From assembly GCA_001897745.1 (NCBI GenBank), contig MKUH01000022.1, positions 1 to 64,000 of the forward strand: a stretch of 64,000 bases of DNA, given 5' to 3'. Numbering within the stretch: the first letter of the stretch is position 1; every line of letters begins with the position of its first letter. The position numbers were made by a program, and so were the translations under genes. This DNA comes from Candidatus Accumulibacter sp. 66-26 (GTDB lineage Bacteria; Pseudomonadota; Gammaproteobacteria; Burkholderiales; Rhodocyclaceae). This document shows, piece after piece, positions 1-10,076 of the stretch. Under the pieces are notes generated by a model. It saw nothing but the letters and a program-made list of their open reading frames with translations. It was not told the DNA's origin and did not search any database.

Positions 1-1349
<1,349 letters not shown>

Positions 1350-1401
1350 GACCATTTCCCGGTTAGCGTTAGACTGGAAAAACCTCAAATTATATCACAA
1401 C

Positions 1402-3153
1402 TTAGCCAGCTTTCCCGCGGCCGGCAAGGGCCTGCAGGTACTGCTGCTTTTCTTCGCTCGACAGCCCGGCGACGCCGAGCTTCTGTATCTTTTCCTGCAG
1501 CGCAGCGAAGGCGCGCTTCTGTTCGCCTTCGCTGAGGCGTTCGATCGCGCCGTCGAACTCGGCGTCGATGTCGTCCTCGGCGAAGGGGTGCTGCATCAGT
1601 TCCGCCGCCGCTTCGCGCAGGGTGGTCTCGTCGCTCTCGCTTTCGCTTCCTTCGCCGCGCATCCGCTCGATCAGTGCCGCGTACGGCGGCGGCGGGTCGC
1701 CGGCGGCGCGGATGGCTTCGCACAGACGGCGCACGGCGCGCGCTTCGGCCGAGTTGTTCGGCAGCGCGCCGAGCGGGACGCGCTGCGCCAACGCCGGTTT
1801 CTGCAGCAGCAGGCGCAGCAGTGGGCGCAGCAGCGACGGCGCCTGACGCGGCGCCCGCGCCGGCGCCGGGCGGGCGACCGGGCGCAGATCGCACAGCCGT
1901 TCGATCTCGGCCTGCTCGAAGCCGCTCACCTCGGCCAGGCGCTTGACCAGCTGCAGGCGCAGCAGCGGCGTCTGCAGGCGGCCGAGCAGCGGCTTGGCGT
2001 CGGCGACCAGCTTAGCCTTGCCTTCGGCACTGGTCAGATCGCAGTGCGTCGCCAGTTCGCGCAGCAGGTAGTCCGAGAGCGGCGTCGCCTGCGCGATCAG
2101 GCGCTCGAAGGCGGCCGTGCCCTGCGCGCGCACGAAGCTGTCGGGGTCTTCGCCCTGCGGCAGGAAGACGAAGCCGATGCTCTTCTGTTCGGGCAGCGCC
2201 TCCAGGCTGTTTTCCAGCGCCCGCCACGCGGCCTTGCGGCCGGCGTTGTCGCCGTCGAAACAGTAGACGATGCGGTCGACCTGACGCAGCAGCTTCTGCA
2301 CGTGCGTCGCCGTGGTCGCCGTGCCGAGCGTCGCCAGCGCGTTGCCGACGCCGTGCTGGGCGAGTGCGACGACGTCCATGTAGCCCTCGACGACGATCGC
2401 CGTGTCCTTCTCGCGCAGCGCGGCGCGCGCCTGCGGCAGGCCGAATACCTCGCGGCCCTTTTCGAAAAGCGGCGTTTCCGGTGAGTTCAGGTACTTCGGT
2501 TCGCCTTCGCCGAGCACGCGTCCGCCGAAAGCGATGACCTCGCCCTTCTGGTTGAGGATGGGGAACATCACGCGGTCGCGAAAGCGGTCGTAAAGCCGGC
2601 CTTGCTCGTTCTTGATGACCAGCCCGGCGGCCTGTAGTTCCGTCGCGCCGTAGTCGGCGAAGGCGGCCTCGAGATTCTGCCAGCCGCCGGGGGCGTAGCC
2701 GATGCCGAATTTCTGCGCGATCTCGCCGGTTACGCCGCGCCTCTTGAGGTAGGAGATTGCCGCTTCCGAGTGCTTCAGCTGTTCGTAGTAGTACTTCGCC
2801 GCGCGCGCCATGACTTCGGTCAGCGAGGCGATCTTCGGGCCGTCCTGGCGCGGCCGGCCTTCGTCCTCCGGCATCGGCAGGCCGACGCGGCCGGACAGGT
2901 CCTTGATCGCGTCGATGAAGCCGAGGCCGGAGTACTCCATCAGGAAGCCGATCGCCGTGCCGTGCGCGCCGCAGCCGAAGCAGTGGTAGAACTGCTTGGT
3001 CGGGCTGACCGTGAACGACGGCGACTTCTCGTTGTGGAAGGGGCAGCAGGCGGCATAGTTGGCCCCCGCCTTCTTGAGCGGCACGTAGCTGTCGATCAAG
3101 TCGACGACGTCGACCCGGTGCAGCAGCTCCTGGATGTAGGATTCCGGAATCAT
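1402..3153 (-). CDS. dnaG: DNA primase DnaG
   Basis: DnaG makes the RNA primers for leading- and lagging-strand DNA synthesis. The 583-residue product has the N-terminal CHC2 zinc-ribbon (C37, H40, C58, C61 in CPFH...CFGC), the primase catalytic core, a TOPRIM fold with EGYMD at about 256-260 and the metal-binding DGD at about 300-302, and a divergent Ala/Arg-rich C-terminal region expected to bind the DnaB helicase. Length matches the family (about 580). It lies between yqeY and rpoD in the macromolecular synthesis operon, 44 bases downstream of yqeY. The ATG at 3153 gives the canonical start MIPESYIQELL. Confidence 0.98.
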   Translation of the reverse strand: MIPESYIQELLHRVDVVDLIDSYVPLKKAGANYAACCPFHNEKSPSFTVSPTKQFYHCFGCGAHGTAIGFLMEYSGLGFIDAIKDLSGRVGLPMPEDEGRPRQDGPKIASLTEVMARAAKYYYEQLKHSEAAISYLKRRGVTGEIAQKFGIGYAPGGWQNLEAAFADYGATELQAAGLVIKNEQGRLYDRFRDRVMFPILNQKGEVIAFGGRVLGEGEPKYLNSPETPLFEKGREVFGLPQARAALREKDTAIVVEGYMDVVALAQHGVGNALATLGTATTATHVQKLLRQVDRIVYCFDGDNAGRKAAWRALENSLEALPEQKSIGFVFLPQGEDPDSFVRAQGTAAFERLIAQATPLSDYLLRELATHCDLTSAEGKAKLVADAKPLLGRLQTPLLRLQLVKRLAEVSGFEQAEIERLCDLRPVARPAPARAPRQAPSLLRPLLRLLLQKPALAQRVPLGALPNNSAEARAVRRLCEAIRAAGDPPPPYAALIERMRGEGSESESDETTLREAAAELMQHPFAEDDIDAEFDGAIERLSEGEQKRAFAALQEKIQKLGVAGLSSEEKQQYLQALAGRGKAG

Positions 3154-3197
3154 TCTGGCAGCGGCCTGCGCCGGCCGTACCTATCGGTCGACGCGGA

Positions 3198-3647
3198 TCA
3201 GCCGCCCGCGAGGCGGGCTTTGACCAGCTTCGAGACTTCGGTCATGTCGGCGCGCCCGGCCAGCTTCGGCTTCAGGACGCCCATCACCTTGCCCATGTCG
3301 CCGGGGCCGGCGGCGCCGGTTTCGGCAACGGCGGCGGCGACGGCCGTCGCGATTTCCTCGGCCGAAAGCCCTGCCGGCATGTAGGCGGTGAGCAGTTCGG
3401 CTTCGAGCTTCTCGACGTCGGCGAGGTCGGTGCGCCCGGCGGCTTCGTACTGCGCGATAGAATCGCGGCGCTGTCTGAGCATCTTGTCGATGACGGCGAG
3501 CACGGCGCCGTCGTCGAGCGCGATGCGCTCGTCGACTTCCTTCTGCTTGATCGCGGCGAGCAGCAGGCGGATGGTGCCGAGCTTCGCCGTTTCCCTGGCG
3601 CGCATGGCGGCCTTCATGTCTTCGTTGATGCGCTCTTTCAGGGTCAT
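3198..3647 (-). CDS. GatB/YqeY domain protein
   Basis: This 149-residue protein is of the YqeY family, resembling the tRNA-binding tail domain of the GatB amidotransferase subunit; its cellular role is not well defined. The start chosen is the ATG at 3647 (MTLKERINEDMKAAMRA), which has a GAGGAAG ribosome site just upstream and is the conserved family start. A longer reading upstream is Pro/Ala-rich and overlaps the hairpin after rpsU, so it is unlikely. The C-terminal GDMGKVMG...KPKLAGRADM segment is typical. Its place between rpsU and dnaG is common in betaproteobacteria and suggests co-expression with translation and replication genes. Confidence 0.93.
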   Translation of the reverse strand: MTLKERINEDMKAAMRARETAKLGTIRLLLAAIKQKEVDERIALDDGAVLAVIDKMLRQRRDSIAQYEAAGRTDLADVEKLEAELLTAYMPAGLSAEEIATAVAAAVAETGAAGPGDMGKVMGVLKPKLAGRADMTEVSKLVKARLAGG

Positions 3648-3732
3648 GGCAAGCTTCCTCGGTGGCCGGGCGGGCGGCGGCTCGATGGCCGGCGCTGCTG
3701 CGGGATCAATAGACAGGGCCGAAAACGCCAAA

Positions 3733-3758
3733 AGCCGCCCATCGCGAAACGGGCGGCT
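3733..3758 (-). terminator. Terminator/attenuator hairpin between rpsU and yqeY
   Basis: A perfect 8-bp stem (AGCCGCCC / GGGCGGCT) with a 10-base loop lies just after the rpsU stop. On the minus strand it is followed by TTTGGCGTTTT, an interrupted U-rich tail. This resembles the partial terminator known between rpsU and dnaG in E. coli, which lets rpsU be expressed more strongly than the downstream genes. Confidence 0.7.
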
Positions 3759-3781
3759 GCTTGGCGAGCTGCAAACCGGTA

Positions 3782-3994
3782 TTAGTAGAGCTTCGGCGGC
3801 AGGGTCTGGCTGCGCATGCGCTTGTGGTGGCGCTTGACGGCAGCGGCCAGCTTGCGCTTGCGCTCGGCGGTGGGCTTCTCGTAGAACTCGCGGGCGCGCA
3901 GTTCGGTCAACAGGCCGGTTTTTTCAACGGTACGCTTGAAACGGCGGATCGCCACTTCGAACGGTTCATTTTCCTTGAGGCGAATGGCGGGCAT
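3782..3994 (-). CDS. rpsU: 30S ribosomal protein bS21
   Basis: The 70-residue basic product is ribosomal protein S21 of the small subunit, which acts at translation initiation. It has the conserved start [21 protein letters not shown] and a Lys/Arg-rich C-terminus ending in LPPKLY. Length matches the family (70-71). It is the first gene of the operon, with a recognisable promoter about 50 bases upstream and an attenuator-like hairpin after its stop. The start at 3994 is preceded by AGGATAGAGCC, a plausible ribosome-binding site. It is divergent from tsaD, as in many proteobacteria. Confidence 0.98.
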   Translation of the reverse strand: MPAIRLKENEPFEVAIRRFKRTVEKTGLLTELRAREFYEKPTAERKRKLAAAVKRHHKRMRSQTLPPKLY

Positions 3995-4043
3995 TGGCTC
4001 TATCCTAATTTCAAATATCGGCAGGGTTGCAGCTGAGCCGGGC

Positions 4044-4073
4044 ATTATAAACAAAGCTCGGGGAAAATTCCAA
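4044..4073 (-). promoter_or_regulatory. Sigma-70 promoter for rpsU operon
   Basis: On the minus strand, TTGGAA (-35, 4068-4073) and a perfect TATAAT (-10, 4044-4049) are separated by 18 bases. The predicted transcript starts near 4038, giving a leader of about 43 bases before rpsU. This should drive the whole macromolecular synthesis operon. Confidence 0.7.
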
Positions 4074-4117
4074 GCCTTTCGCTCGGGAGGCGCGGCGGCT
4101 GCGGTAAAATGCCGGCC

Positions 4118-5161
4118 ATGCTGGTACTCGGAATCGAATCCTCCTGCGACGAAACTGGCGTCGCGCTCTACGCCTCCGGCGACGGCCAATTGCTCGCGCA
4201 CGCGCTGCATTCGCAGGTGGCGATGCATCAGGCCTACGGCGGCGTGGTCCCCGAACTGGCCTCGCGCGACCATATCCGGCGTGCCGTGCCGCTGCTGCGC
4301 CAGGTGCTCGCCGAGAGCGGGCGCGCGCTCGCCGACGTCGACGCCGTCGCGTATACGCAGGGACCGGGGCTGGCCGGCGCCCTGCTGGTCGGTGCCGCTT
4401 TCGCCGAAGCGCTGGCGACTTCGCTCGGCGTGCCGACGCTTCCCGTGCATCACCTCGAGGGGCATCTGCTCTCGCCGCTGCTGTCGAAAACGCCGCCGCG
4501 CTTCCCCTTCGTCGCGCTGCTCGTTTCCGGTGGGCATACGCAGTTGATGCGCGTGACCGGCGTCGGCCACTACGAGCTGCTCGGCGAAACGCTGGACGAC
4601 GCGGCCGGCGAGGCCTTCGACAAGACGGCCAAGCTGCTCGGCCTCGGCTATCCGGGCGGCCCGGCGCTGGCGCAATTGGCCGAGCAGGGGCGCCCGGACG
4701 CCTTCAAGCTGCCGCGGCCGATGCTCAATTCCGGCGACCTCGATTTCAGCTTCAGCGGCCTGAAAACCGCCGTGCTCGTGCAGGTCCGCGCGCTGACGCA
4801 GGACGGCGCGACGCTGGACGACCGGCAGCGGGCCGACATCGCGCGCGCCTTCCAGGACGCCATCGTCGAAGTGCTGGTCAAGAAAGCGCTGCGCGCCGTG
4901 AAGGAGAGCAGGCTGCAACAGCTGGTGGTGGCCGGCGGCGTCGGCGCCAACCGGGAATTGCGGCGCCAGCTCGATATGCGCGCGGCGCGCCAGAAAATCT
5001 CGGTCTTCTACCCCGAGCTGGAGTTCTGCACCGACAACGGCGCCATGATCGCGCTGGCCGGCGCCCTGCGTCTGCAGGCCGGCGCTTCGGCGTCGCCCGC
5101 CAAGGCGGCCGGCGCTTTCGCCGTGCGGCCGCGCTGGCCGCTCGCCGACCTCACGCCTTGA
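4118..5161 (+). CDS. tsaD: tRNA N6-threonylcarbamoyladenosine transferase TsaD
   Basis: TsaD (formerly Gcp/YgjD) transfers the threonylcarbamoyl group to A37 of ANN-decoding tRNAs together with TsaB and TsaE. The roughly 347-residue product starts [18 protein letters not shown], has the metal-binding HLEGH motif near residues 112-116, [10 protein letters not shown], and the ASKHA-fold ATP-binding segments [30 protein letters not shown] and CTDNGAMIA. An ATG at 4109 would add three residues. The one at 4118 is preferred because it is the family's usual start and because a TAAAAT -10 at 4105-4110 predicts a transcription start near 4117. It is divergent from rpsU and ends directly against plsY. 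Confidence 0.97.
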   Translation: MLVLGIESSCDETGVALYASGDGQLLAHALHSQVAMHQAYGGVVPELASRDHIRRAVPLLRQVLAESGRALADVDAVAYTQGPGLAGALLVGAAFAEALATSLGVPTLPVHHLEGHLLSPLLSKTPPRFPFVALLVSGGHTQLMRVTGVGHYELLGETLDDAAGEAFDKTAKLLGLGYPGGPALAQLAEQGRPDAFKLPRPMLNSGDLDFSFSGLKTAVLVQVRALTQDGATLDDRQRADIARAFQDAIVEVLVKKALRAVKESRLQQLVVAGGVGANRELRRQLDMRAARQKISVFYPELEFCTDNGAMIALAGALRLQAGASASPAKAAGAFAVRPRWPLADLTP

Positions 5162-5797
5162 TCACTTCTTCCCCGTTTTAAGCACTTTCGCGGCTTTCTT
5201 CGCACCGCCGATCCGCGGCTCGCTGCCGGCGAGCAGGCGCTGCAGGTTCTGCCAGTGCTTGCCGATCAGCGCCATCGACATGATGCCGACGGCGAGCACC
5301 AGTCCGTCGGTACCCCACAGCATGCCGGCGTAGATCGGCGCGGCGGCGGCGGCGATCAGCGCGGCGAGCGAGGAGTAGCGCAGCGTGTAGGCGATGAACA
5401 GCCAGGTGCCGAGGGTGGCGAGACCGAGCCAGGGGTCGAGCGCCAGGAGGACGCCGGCCGCCGTGGCGACGCCCTTGCCGCCCTTGAACTTCAGGAAGAC
5501 CGGGAAGAGGTGGCCGAAAAAGACGGCGAGCGCGACGAGGGCGATGCCGCTCGTCGGCAATCCGTACTGCTGCGCGAGGAAGACCGCCAGCCAGCCCTTG
5601 GCGGCGTCGCCGAGCAGGGTGACGACGGCGGCGCCCTTGTTGCCGCTGCGCAGGACGTTGGTGGCGCCGGGGTTCTTCGAGCCGTAGGTGCGCGGGTCGG
5701 CGAGGCCGAACAGGCGGCTGGAGACGACGGCGAAGGGGATCGAGCCGAGCAGGTAGGCGGCGGCGACGGCGAGCAGGAGGGTCAGGGCTGGAGGCAT
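5162..5797 (-). CDS. plsY: Glycerol-3-phosphate acyltransferase PlsY
   Basis: PlsY is an inner-membrane enzyme that transfers the acyl group of acyl-phosphate to glycerol-3-phosphate, the first step of phospholipid synthesis with PlsX. The 211-residue protein is very hydrophobic, with several membrane segments, and carries the family motifs GSIPFA near the N-terminus, [16 protein letters not shown] (about 40-55) and [18 protein letters not shown] (about 95-112). The C-terminus is basic. It is convergent with tsaD with no gap, and divergent from folB, a layout common in betaproteobacteria. Confidence 0.96.
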   Translation of the reverse strand: MPPALTLLLAVAAAYLLGSIPFAVVSSRLFGLADPRTYGSKNPGATNVLRSGNKGAAVVTLLGDAAKGWLAVFLAQQYGLPTSGIALVALAVFFGHLFPVFLKFKGGKGVATAAGVLLALDPWLGLATLGTWLFIAYTLRYSSLAALIAAAAAPIYAGMLWGTDGLVLAVGIMSMALIGKHWQNLQRLLAGSEPRIGGAKKAAKVLKTGKK

Positions 5798-5928
5798 GGC
5801 GGGATTTGAGGGGGCGGGCGGGAGGTCTGAGTTAGAATGCCTGGACTTTTCGGCCCGTCCGGAAGGTTCAGCTTGCGGGCCTGGTCCGCAATTTTACACC
5901 GCCCGAGCCACTTGAACCGCCCCGCTGC

Positions 5929-6285
5929 ATGGACATCATTTTCATCGACGACCTTCGCGTCACGACCCAGATCGGGATTTATCCACGCGAGAAAGCCATG
6001 CCGCAGAACGTCGAGATGTCGCTGCAGATCGGCACCTCGACGGCGAGCGCCGGCGCCAGCGACGACATCCGCGACACGATCGACTACGCGGTCGTCGTCG
6101 AACGCCTGCGCAGCGAACTCGGCGCGCGCCATTTCAACCTGCTCGAAAAACTCGCCGAATACGTCGCCACGCTGCTGCTCGAAGACTTCGGCGCGACCTG
6201 GGTGCGCGTGTCGATCGCCAAGCTCGGCATGATGCGCGGCGTACGCCGCGTCGGCGTGGTGATCGAGCGCGGCGCGTCGGCCTGA
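5929..6285 (+). CDS. folB: Dihydroneopterin aldolase FolB
   Basis: FolB cleaves 7,8-dihydroneopterin to 6-hydroxymethyl-dihydropterin and glycolaldehyde in folate synthesis. The 118-residue protein fits the family (about 118-120). It shows MDIIFIDDLRVTTQIGIYPRE with the active-site Glu near residue 21, the TIDYAVVVERL segment, NLLEKLAEYVA, and the C-terminal VRVSIAKLG with the catalytic Lys near 98. It is divergent from plsY, with a 131-base intergenic region upstream. Folate partners folA and thyA lie 40 kb away. Confidence 0.95.
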   Translation: MDIIFIDDLRVTTQIGIYPREKAMPQNVEMSLQIGTSTASAGASDDIRDTIDYAVVVERLRSELGARHFNLLEKLAEYVATLLLEDFGATWVRVSIAKLGMMRGVRRVGVVIERGASA

Positions 6286-6363
6286 GGCCTGCCGCCGGCC
6301 GCACCGGGGTGCGGGCAAGGGGCGTAACGACGTAGGCGCGGTCCCCTCGGCACAACCCTTCGG

Positions 6364-6464
6364 GACGGCCACTGAACGGGCGCATCGCCGCGTTGCGTCG
6401 GTTTGCCTGGCGCCAGCCAGGCGGCGCCGCCGCGCCTTGCGCTGCATCCCGTTCAGTGGTCGTC
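6364..6464. repeat. Nested inverted-repeat element
   Basis: Between the convergent folB and ybaK genes lies a 101-base element. Its ends are 17-base inverted repeats with one mismatch (6364-6380 and 6448-6464, core CACTGAACGGG / CCCGTTCAGTG). A second perfect hairpin (7-bp stem GCCTGGC / GCCAGGC, loop GCCA) sits in the middle at 6405-6422. There is no U-tract on either side, so it is not a classic terminator. The design resembles REP/BIME- or MITE-type dispersed elements, but copy number cannot be judged from one window. Confidence 0.55.
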
Positions 6465-6492
6465 GCGCCCATGAAATTTATGTCAACACACC

Positions 6493-6981
6493 CTAGCCCT
6501 TGAGGGCGACCTCGACGACCGTCGGCGACAGCGCGCGCAGCAGGTCGTGCGGATGCACGCCGACCAGGAAGCCGCGCCGGCCGCCGTTGATGTAGATCAG
6601 CGGCAGGTCGAGGATGCTCTTCTCGATGAACACCGGCATCGTCTTCTTTGTTCCGAACGGGCTGGTGCCGCCGATCAGGAAGCCGGTGTGGCGGTTGGCG
6701 ACCTCGGGCTGGCACGGTTCGATCTTCTTGCGCCCGCTCTGGCGCGCCAGTTCCTTGGTCGACACCTTGCAGTCGCCGTGCATCAGCACGATCAGCGGCT
6801 TGCGGTTTTCGTCCTCCATGACCAGCGTTTTCACGACGGCGTGCTCGTCGACGTTGAGCTCGCGCGCCGAGACGCTCGTGCCGCCGTGCTCCTCGTAGGC
6901 GTACAGGTGGTTGGAGTGCGCGATGCCGTGCCGGCGCAGGAAGTGGGTGGCGGGGGTTTCCGGTGCGTGATCGTTTTTCAT
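6493..6981 (-). CDS. ybaK: YbaK/EbsC-family aminoacyl-tRNA deacylase
   Basis: The 162-residue protein belongs to the YbaK/ProX deacylase family, which hydrolyses mischarged tRNA, classically Cys-tRNA(Pro). Typical segments are TPATHFLRRHGI, DEHAVVKTLVMED with the catalytic Lys, LIVLMHGDCKVSTKELAR, HTGFLIGGTSPFGTKK and a C-terminal INGGRRGFLVGVHP. The ATG at 6981 overlaps the stop of the upstream sensor kinase (ATGA), so the two are probably translationally coupled. A longer reading in the same frame only enters the kinase gene. Substrate specificity within the family is inferred. Confidence 0.9.
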   Translation of the reverse strand: MKNDHAPETPATHFLRRHGIAHSNHLYAYEEHGGTSVSARELNVDEHAVVKTLVMEDENRKPLIVLMHGDCKVSTKELARQSGRKKIEPCQPEVANRHTGFLIGGTSPFGTKKTMPVFIEKSILDLPLIYINGGRRGFLVGVHPHDLLRALSPTVVEVALKG

Positions 6982-9089
6982 GATGGCAGGGTCTTCTTCA
7001 AGGAGGCGGCGTGCAGGCTGCGCAGCAGGGCGCGCACGCTGGCCGGCTTCAACGGCAGGCTCAGGTGGTAAGGGCCGGCGCCGGAGATGTTTTCGCCTTC
7101 CGGATGGATGATGATTCCCGGGTGCGCTGTGAGGAGGGACGCCAGTTCGTCCGGATCGTTCCGTCGGGCGTCGGGAAAGGCGATGGGGATGGCGCCGGCG
7201 GCAAGCAGCGGGCGCGCGGCGGCGACGTCGTCCGCGTGGGCGACACGATAGCCCCATTCGGCGGCGCGCTTGGCGAAGGTGCGGCAGCCGCTGCCGGGCG
7301 GGCCGATCAGCAGCAGTTCGGGCTCCGCCGTCGGGTTGCCCGGCGGGGGCGTCTCGGCCATCGCCGGCGCGGCCGGGAGGCGCAGCGCGAAGGACGCGCC
7401 GGCGCCGCTGCGCGAACGCAGTTCGATCGGCGTGTCGAGCAGGCGGGCGATGCGGCTGACGATGGAGAGGCCGAGGCCGAGGCCGGCATGGGCCTCGCGG
7501 GCGCGGTTCTTGAGCTGGAAGAATTCCTCGAAGATCGCCTTCTGGTACTTCTCGGCGATGCCGGCGCCGTTGTCGCGCACCTCGATGCGCGTCGCGCCGG
7601 CGGCGCCCCAGCGCGCGCAGACGAGCACCGTGCCGTGCGGGCTGAACTTGATGGCGTTGTGGATCAGGTTGCCGAGCAGGCGGGCGAGCAGCACCGGGTC
7701 GCTATGGACGACGCGCCCGCGCGCGCTGAACACCAGGCGCACGCCGAAGGCGTCGGCGAGCGGGCAGTAGGTGGCGGCGAGCTTGGCGAAGAGCTGCTCG
7801 ACGGGCAGGCTGACCGGCTGCGCTTCGACGTTGGACATGTCGAGACGCGACAGCTGGAGGAGATCTTCGAGCTGCTCGCTCATCGCTTCGACGGCCTGGC
7901 GGATGCGCTGGCCGAGAAGCTCACGCTCTTCCTCTTCCGTGTCTTTGCCGAGGCGCCCGGCGAACAGGCGCAGGGCCTGCAGCGGCTGCCGCAGGTCGTG
8001 GCTGGCCGCCGCCAGGAAGCGCGATTTCGCTTCGGCCATCACTTCGGCGTCGCGCCGTCTTTCCTCGAGTTCGGCGGTCGCTTCGTGGACGCGTGCGGCG
8101 AGGGTGTCGCGGTGGGTCTGCAACTGCTTGGCGTAGCGCCGGATGTCGCGCACCTGCCGGCGGATCATCAGCCCCGCGAGGCCGAGGGCGATCAGGGCGG
8201 CGGTGCCGAGCAGCGCCGACTGCAGCGCCTGGGCGCGCCACTGCGCGAGCAGGCGCGACTTGGGTGCCGCGCTGACGACGCGCAGGTCGGGATGGCCGGG
8301 CGCCGGGGCGATGACGAGGACGTGCTCCGGCGTCTCGAAGCGCGTCGCGGCGAAGTCGTCCGGCAAGGCGGTGAAGATGCCGCCGGCGAGCACGCGGCGG
8401 AAGTCCTCGCCGGTCCCGTCCATCCCGCCGCGCTCGGCGGTTGGACGGCAGCGGCCGATGACGCGCCCGCCGGCGTTGATCAGCGCCGCCTCGAATTCCT
8501 CGTAGGGGCGGGTGGAGGCGCAGAACTCCTCGAAGTAATCGGGTTCGATGGCGACCATCAGCGCGCCGGCGAAAGTTCCATCCGAAAAGTCGAGGCGGCG
8601 TGCGATGGCGTAGGTCGAGCGCTTCGAGTTGCGCCCGACGTAGGGGCCGTAGTGCGAGCGGCTGGCGCCGTCGCGCAGATGGACGAAGTAGGGGCGGTCG
8701 GCGACGGTGATTTGCGGCGGCGGCAGGGCGAAGCTGGTGAAGCGCTGCTGGCCCTCGGCGTCGAACACGATCAGGTGGCGGATCGCCGGCAGCGAGCGGG
8801 TGAGGCGGCTGCGCAGCAACTCGTGGCCTTCCTGCGGCGTCCAGGTCCACCAGGGCCGCAGTTCGGAAATCTGCGGCCGCAGTTCGTCGAGCAGGATCTC
8901 GATGCTGTCGAAGGAGCGCGCGACGTGCTCGGCCAGCATGCGGGAGTGGAAATCGAGCTGCTGCGCGCCGCTGTCGAGCTGCCGCTGGCGCGCGCCGAAG
9001 AGGTCGGCCACAAAGGCGCCGCCCACGAGCAGCAGGGCGCACAGGCTGACGATCAGGGTCGATGGGGGCGAGAGCTTCGGGCGGGGCAT
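6978..9089 (-). CDS. Membrane sensor histidine kinase with C-terminal degenerate receiver-like domain
   Basis: The 703-residue protein has a membrane helix at about 10-31, a periplasmic Cache-like sensor region (about 32-285), a second helix (about 290-310), a coiled coil, a HisKA domain with SHDLRQPLQAL (phospho-acceptor H364), and a HATPase domain with the N box around N478, DNGAGI (506-511) and GLGLGLS (536-542). After a Pro-rich linker, residues about 590-695 form a CheY-like fold (ELLLIGPP...PLKP) without the usual acidic pair and without an evident phospho-acceptor Asp. No response regulator gene is adjacent; the downstream partner is the overlapping ybaK. The signal sensed is unknown. 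The HisKA domain resembles those of hybrid kinases. Confidence 0.9.
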   Translation of the reverse strand: MPRPKLSPPSTLIVSLCALLLVGGAFVADLFGARQRQLDSGAQQLDFHSRMLAEHVARSFDSIEILLDELRPQISELRPWWTWTPQEGHELLRSRLTRSLPAIRHLIVFDAEGQQRFTSFALPPPQITVADRPYFVHLRDGASRSHYGPYVGRNSKRSTYAIARRLDFSDGTFAGALMVAIEPDYFEEFCASTRPYEEFEAALINAGGRVIGRCRPTAERGGMDGTGEDFRRVLAGGIFTALPDDFAATRFETPEHVLVIAPAPGHPDLRVVSAAPKSRLLAQWRAQALQSALLGTAALIALGLAGLMIRRQVRDIRRYAKQLQTHRDTLAARVHEATAELEERRRDAEVMAEAKSRFLAAASHDLRQPLQALRLFAGRLGKDTEEEERELLGQRIRQAVEAMSEQLEDLLQLSRLDMSNVEAQPVSLPVEQLFAKLAATYCPLADAFGVRLVFSARGRVVHSDPVLLARLLGNLIHNAIKFSPHGTVLVCARWGAAGATRIEVRDNGAGIAEKYQKAIFEEFFQLKNRAREAHAGLGLGLSIVSRIARLLDTPIELRSRSGAGASFALRLPAAPAMAETPPPGNPTAEPELLLIGPPGSGCRTFAKRAAEWGYRVAHADDVAAARPLLAAGAIPIAFPDARRNDPDELASLLTAHPGIIIHPEGENISGAGPYHLSLPLKPASVRALLRSLHAASLKKTLPS

Positions 9090-9137
9090 TGCGCTGGCTG
9101 CGACTTAAAACGGGAGCATAGCAGAGCCGGCGGACGC

Positions 9138-10076
9138 TCAGCCGCGCGGGTGGTGCTCGGCGTGCAGGGACTTGAGGCGCTCGCGGGCGATGTGCGTGTA
9201 GATCTGCGTCGTCGAGATGTCGGAGTGGCCGAGCAGCAGCTGCACGACGCGCAGGTCGGCGCCGTGGTTGAGCAGGTGGGTGGCGAAGGCGTGGCGCAGG
9301 ACGTGCGGCGAGAGGCGCGCCGGGTCGATGCCGGCGCGCAGCGCGTAGCGCTTGATCAGCCCCCAGAAGGCCTGGCGCGTCATCGCCGCGCCGCGCGCGG
9401 TGACGAAGATGTCGTCGCTCTGCCGCTCGCCGAGCAGCGCCGGGCGGCCCTCCTTGAGATAGCGGCGCAGCCAGTCGATGGCTTCTTCGCCGAGCGGCAC
9501 CAGGCGCTCCTTGCTTCCCTTGCCGAAGACGCGCACGACGCCCATGTCGAAATTGACTTCGTGCAGGCGCAGGCCGACCAGTTCCGAGACGCGCAGGCCG
9601 GTCGCGTACAGCGTCTCGAGCATGGCGCGGTCGCGCAGGCCGAGGGTGGTCGCGGTTTCCGGCGCGTCGAGCAGGGCGTCGACCTGCGTCTCGGAGAGCA
9701 CCTTGGGCAGGCGCGACGGCTTGGTCGGCATGGCGATCTTCAGCGTCGGGTCGGTGCCGATCCGGCCGCGCGTCAGCAGGTGCCGGTAGAAGCGGCGCAG
9801 GGTCGAGATGTAGCGCGCCTGCGAACTGCTGCGCAGCGTACGCGCGAGGGTCGCGACGAAGCGCGTCAGGGCGACGTCGCCGGCGTCGCTCAGGCGGCCT
9901 AGCCTCTGGGCGTCGAGCCAGTGGGCCAGGCGCAGCAGGTCGCTGCGATAGCTGGCGAGCGAAGCCTTGGCGAGGCCGTCTTCCAGCCACAGCGCGTCGC
10001 AGAAAGCGTCGATCTCGGCAAGATCGGCGGCGGACGCGATGGGGGCAGCGGAGGCTAGGGATTCAGCGGGTTTCAT
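9138..10076 (-). CDS. xerD: Site-specific tyrosine recombinase XerD
   Basis: XerD acts with XerC at dif sites to resolve chromosome dimers at division. The 312-residue product has the N-terminal SAM-like core-binding domain (about 20-110) and the catalytic domain with R162 (TGLRVSEL), K186 (GKGSKERLVPL), H258 and R261 (SPHVLRHAF), H284 (LLGHSDISTTQ) and the nucleophile Y293. All catalytic residues are present. The N-terminus is slightly longer than usual for XerD. Its start overlaps the end of ogt by 14 bases. Chromosomal housekeeping context and the lack of phage genes argue against an integrase. Confidence 0.94.
   Translation of the reverse strand: MKPAESLASAAPIASAADLAEIDAFCDALWLEDGLAKASLASYRSDLLRLAHWLDAQRLGRLSDAGDVALTRFVATLARTLRSSSQARYISTLRRFYRHLLTRGRIGTDPTLKIAMPTKPSRLPKVLSETQVDALLDAPETATTLGLRDRAMLETLYATGLRVSELVGLRLHEVNFDMGVVRVFGKGSKERLVPLGEEAIDWLRRYLKEGRPALLGERQSDDIFVTARGAAMTRQAFWGLIKRYALRAGIDPARLSPHVLRHAFATHLLNHGADLRVVQLLLGHSDISTTQIYTHIARERLKSLHAEHHPRG

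Noticed and set aside
7011-9902. 963-residue plus-strand open frame
   Set aside because: It spans the kinase and xerD genes in antisense, is Gly/Arg/Ala-rich, and has no domain. The minus-strand genes are convincing.
9138-10076. Tyrosine recombinase as a sign of an integrated element
   Set aside because: It has all XerD features, sits among housekeeping genes, and there is no att duplication or phage gene.
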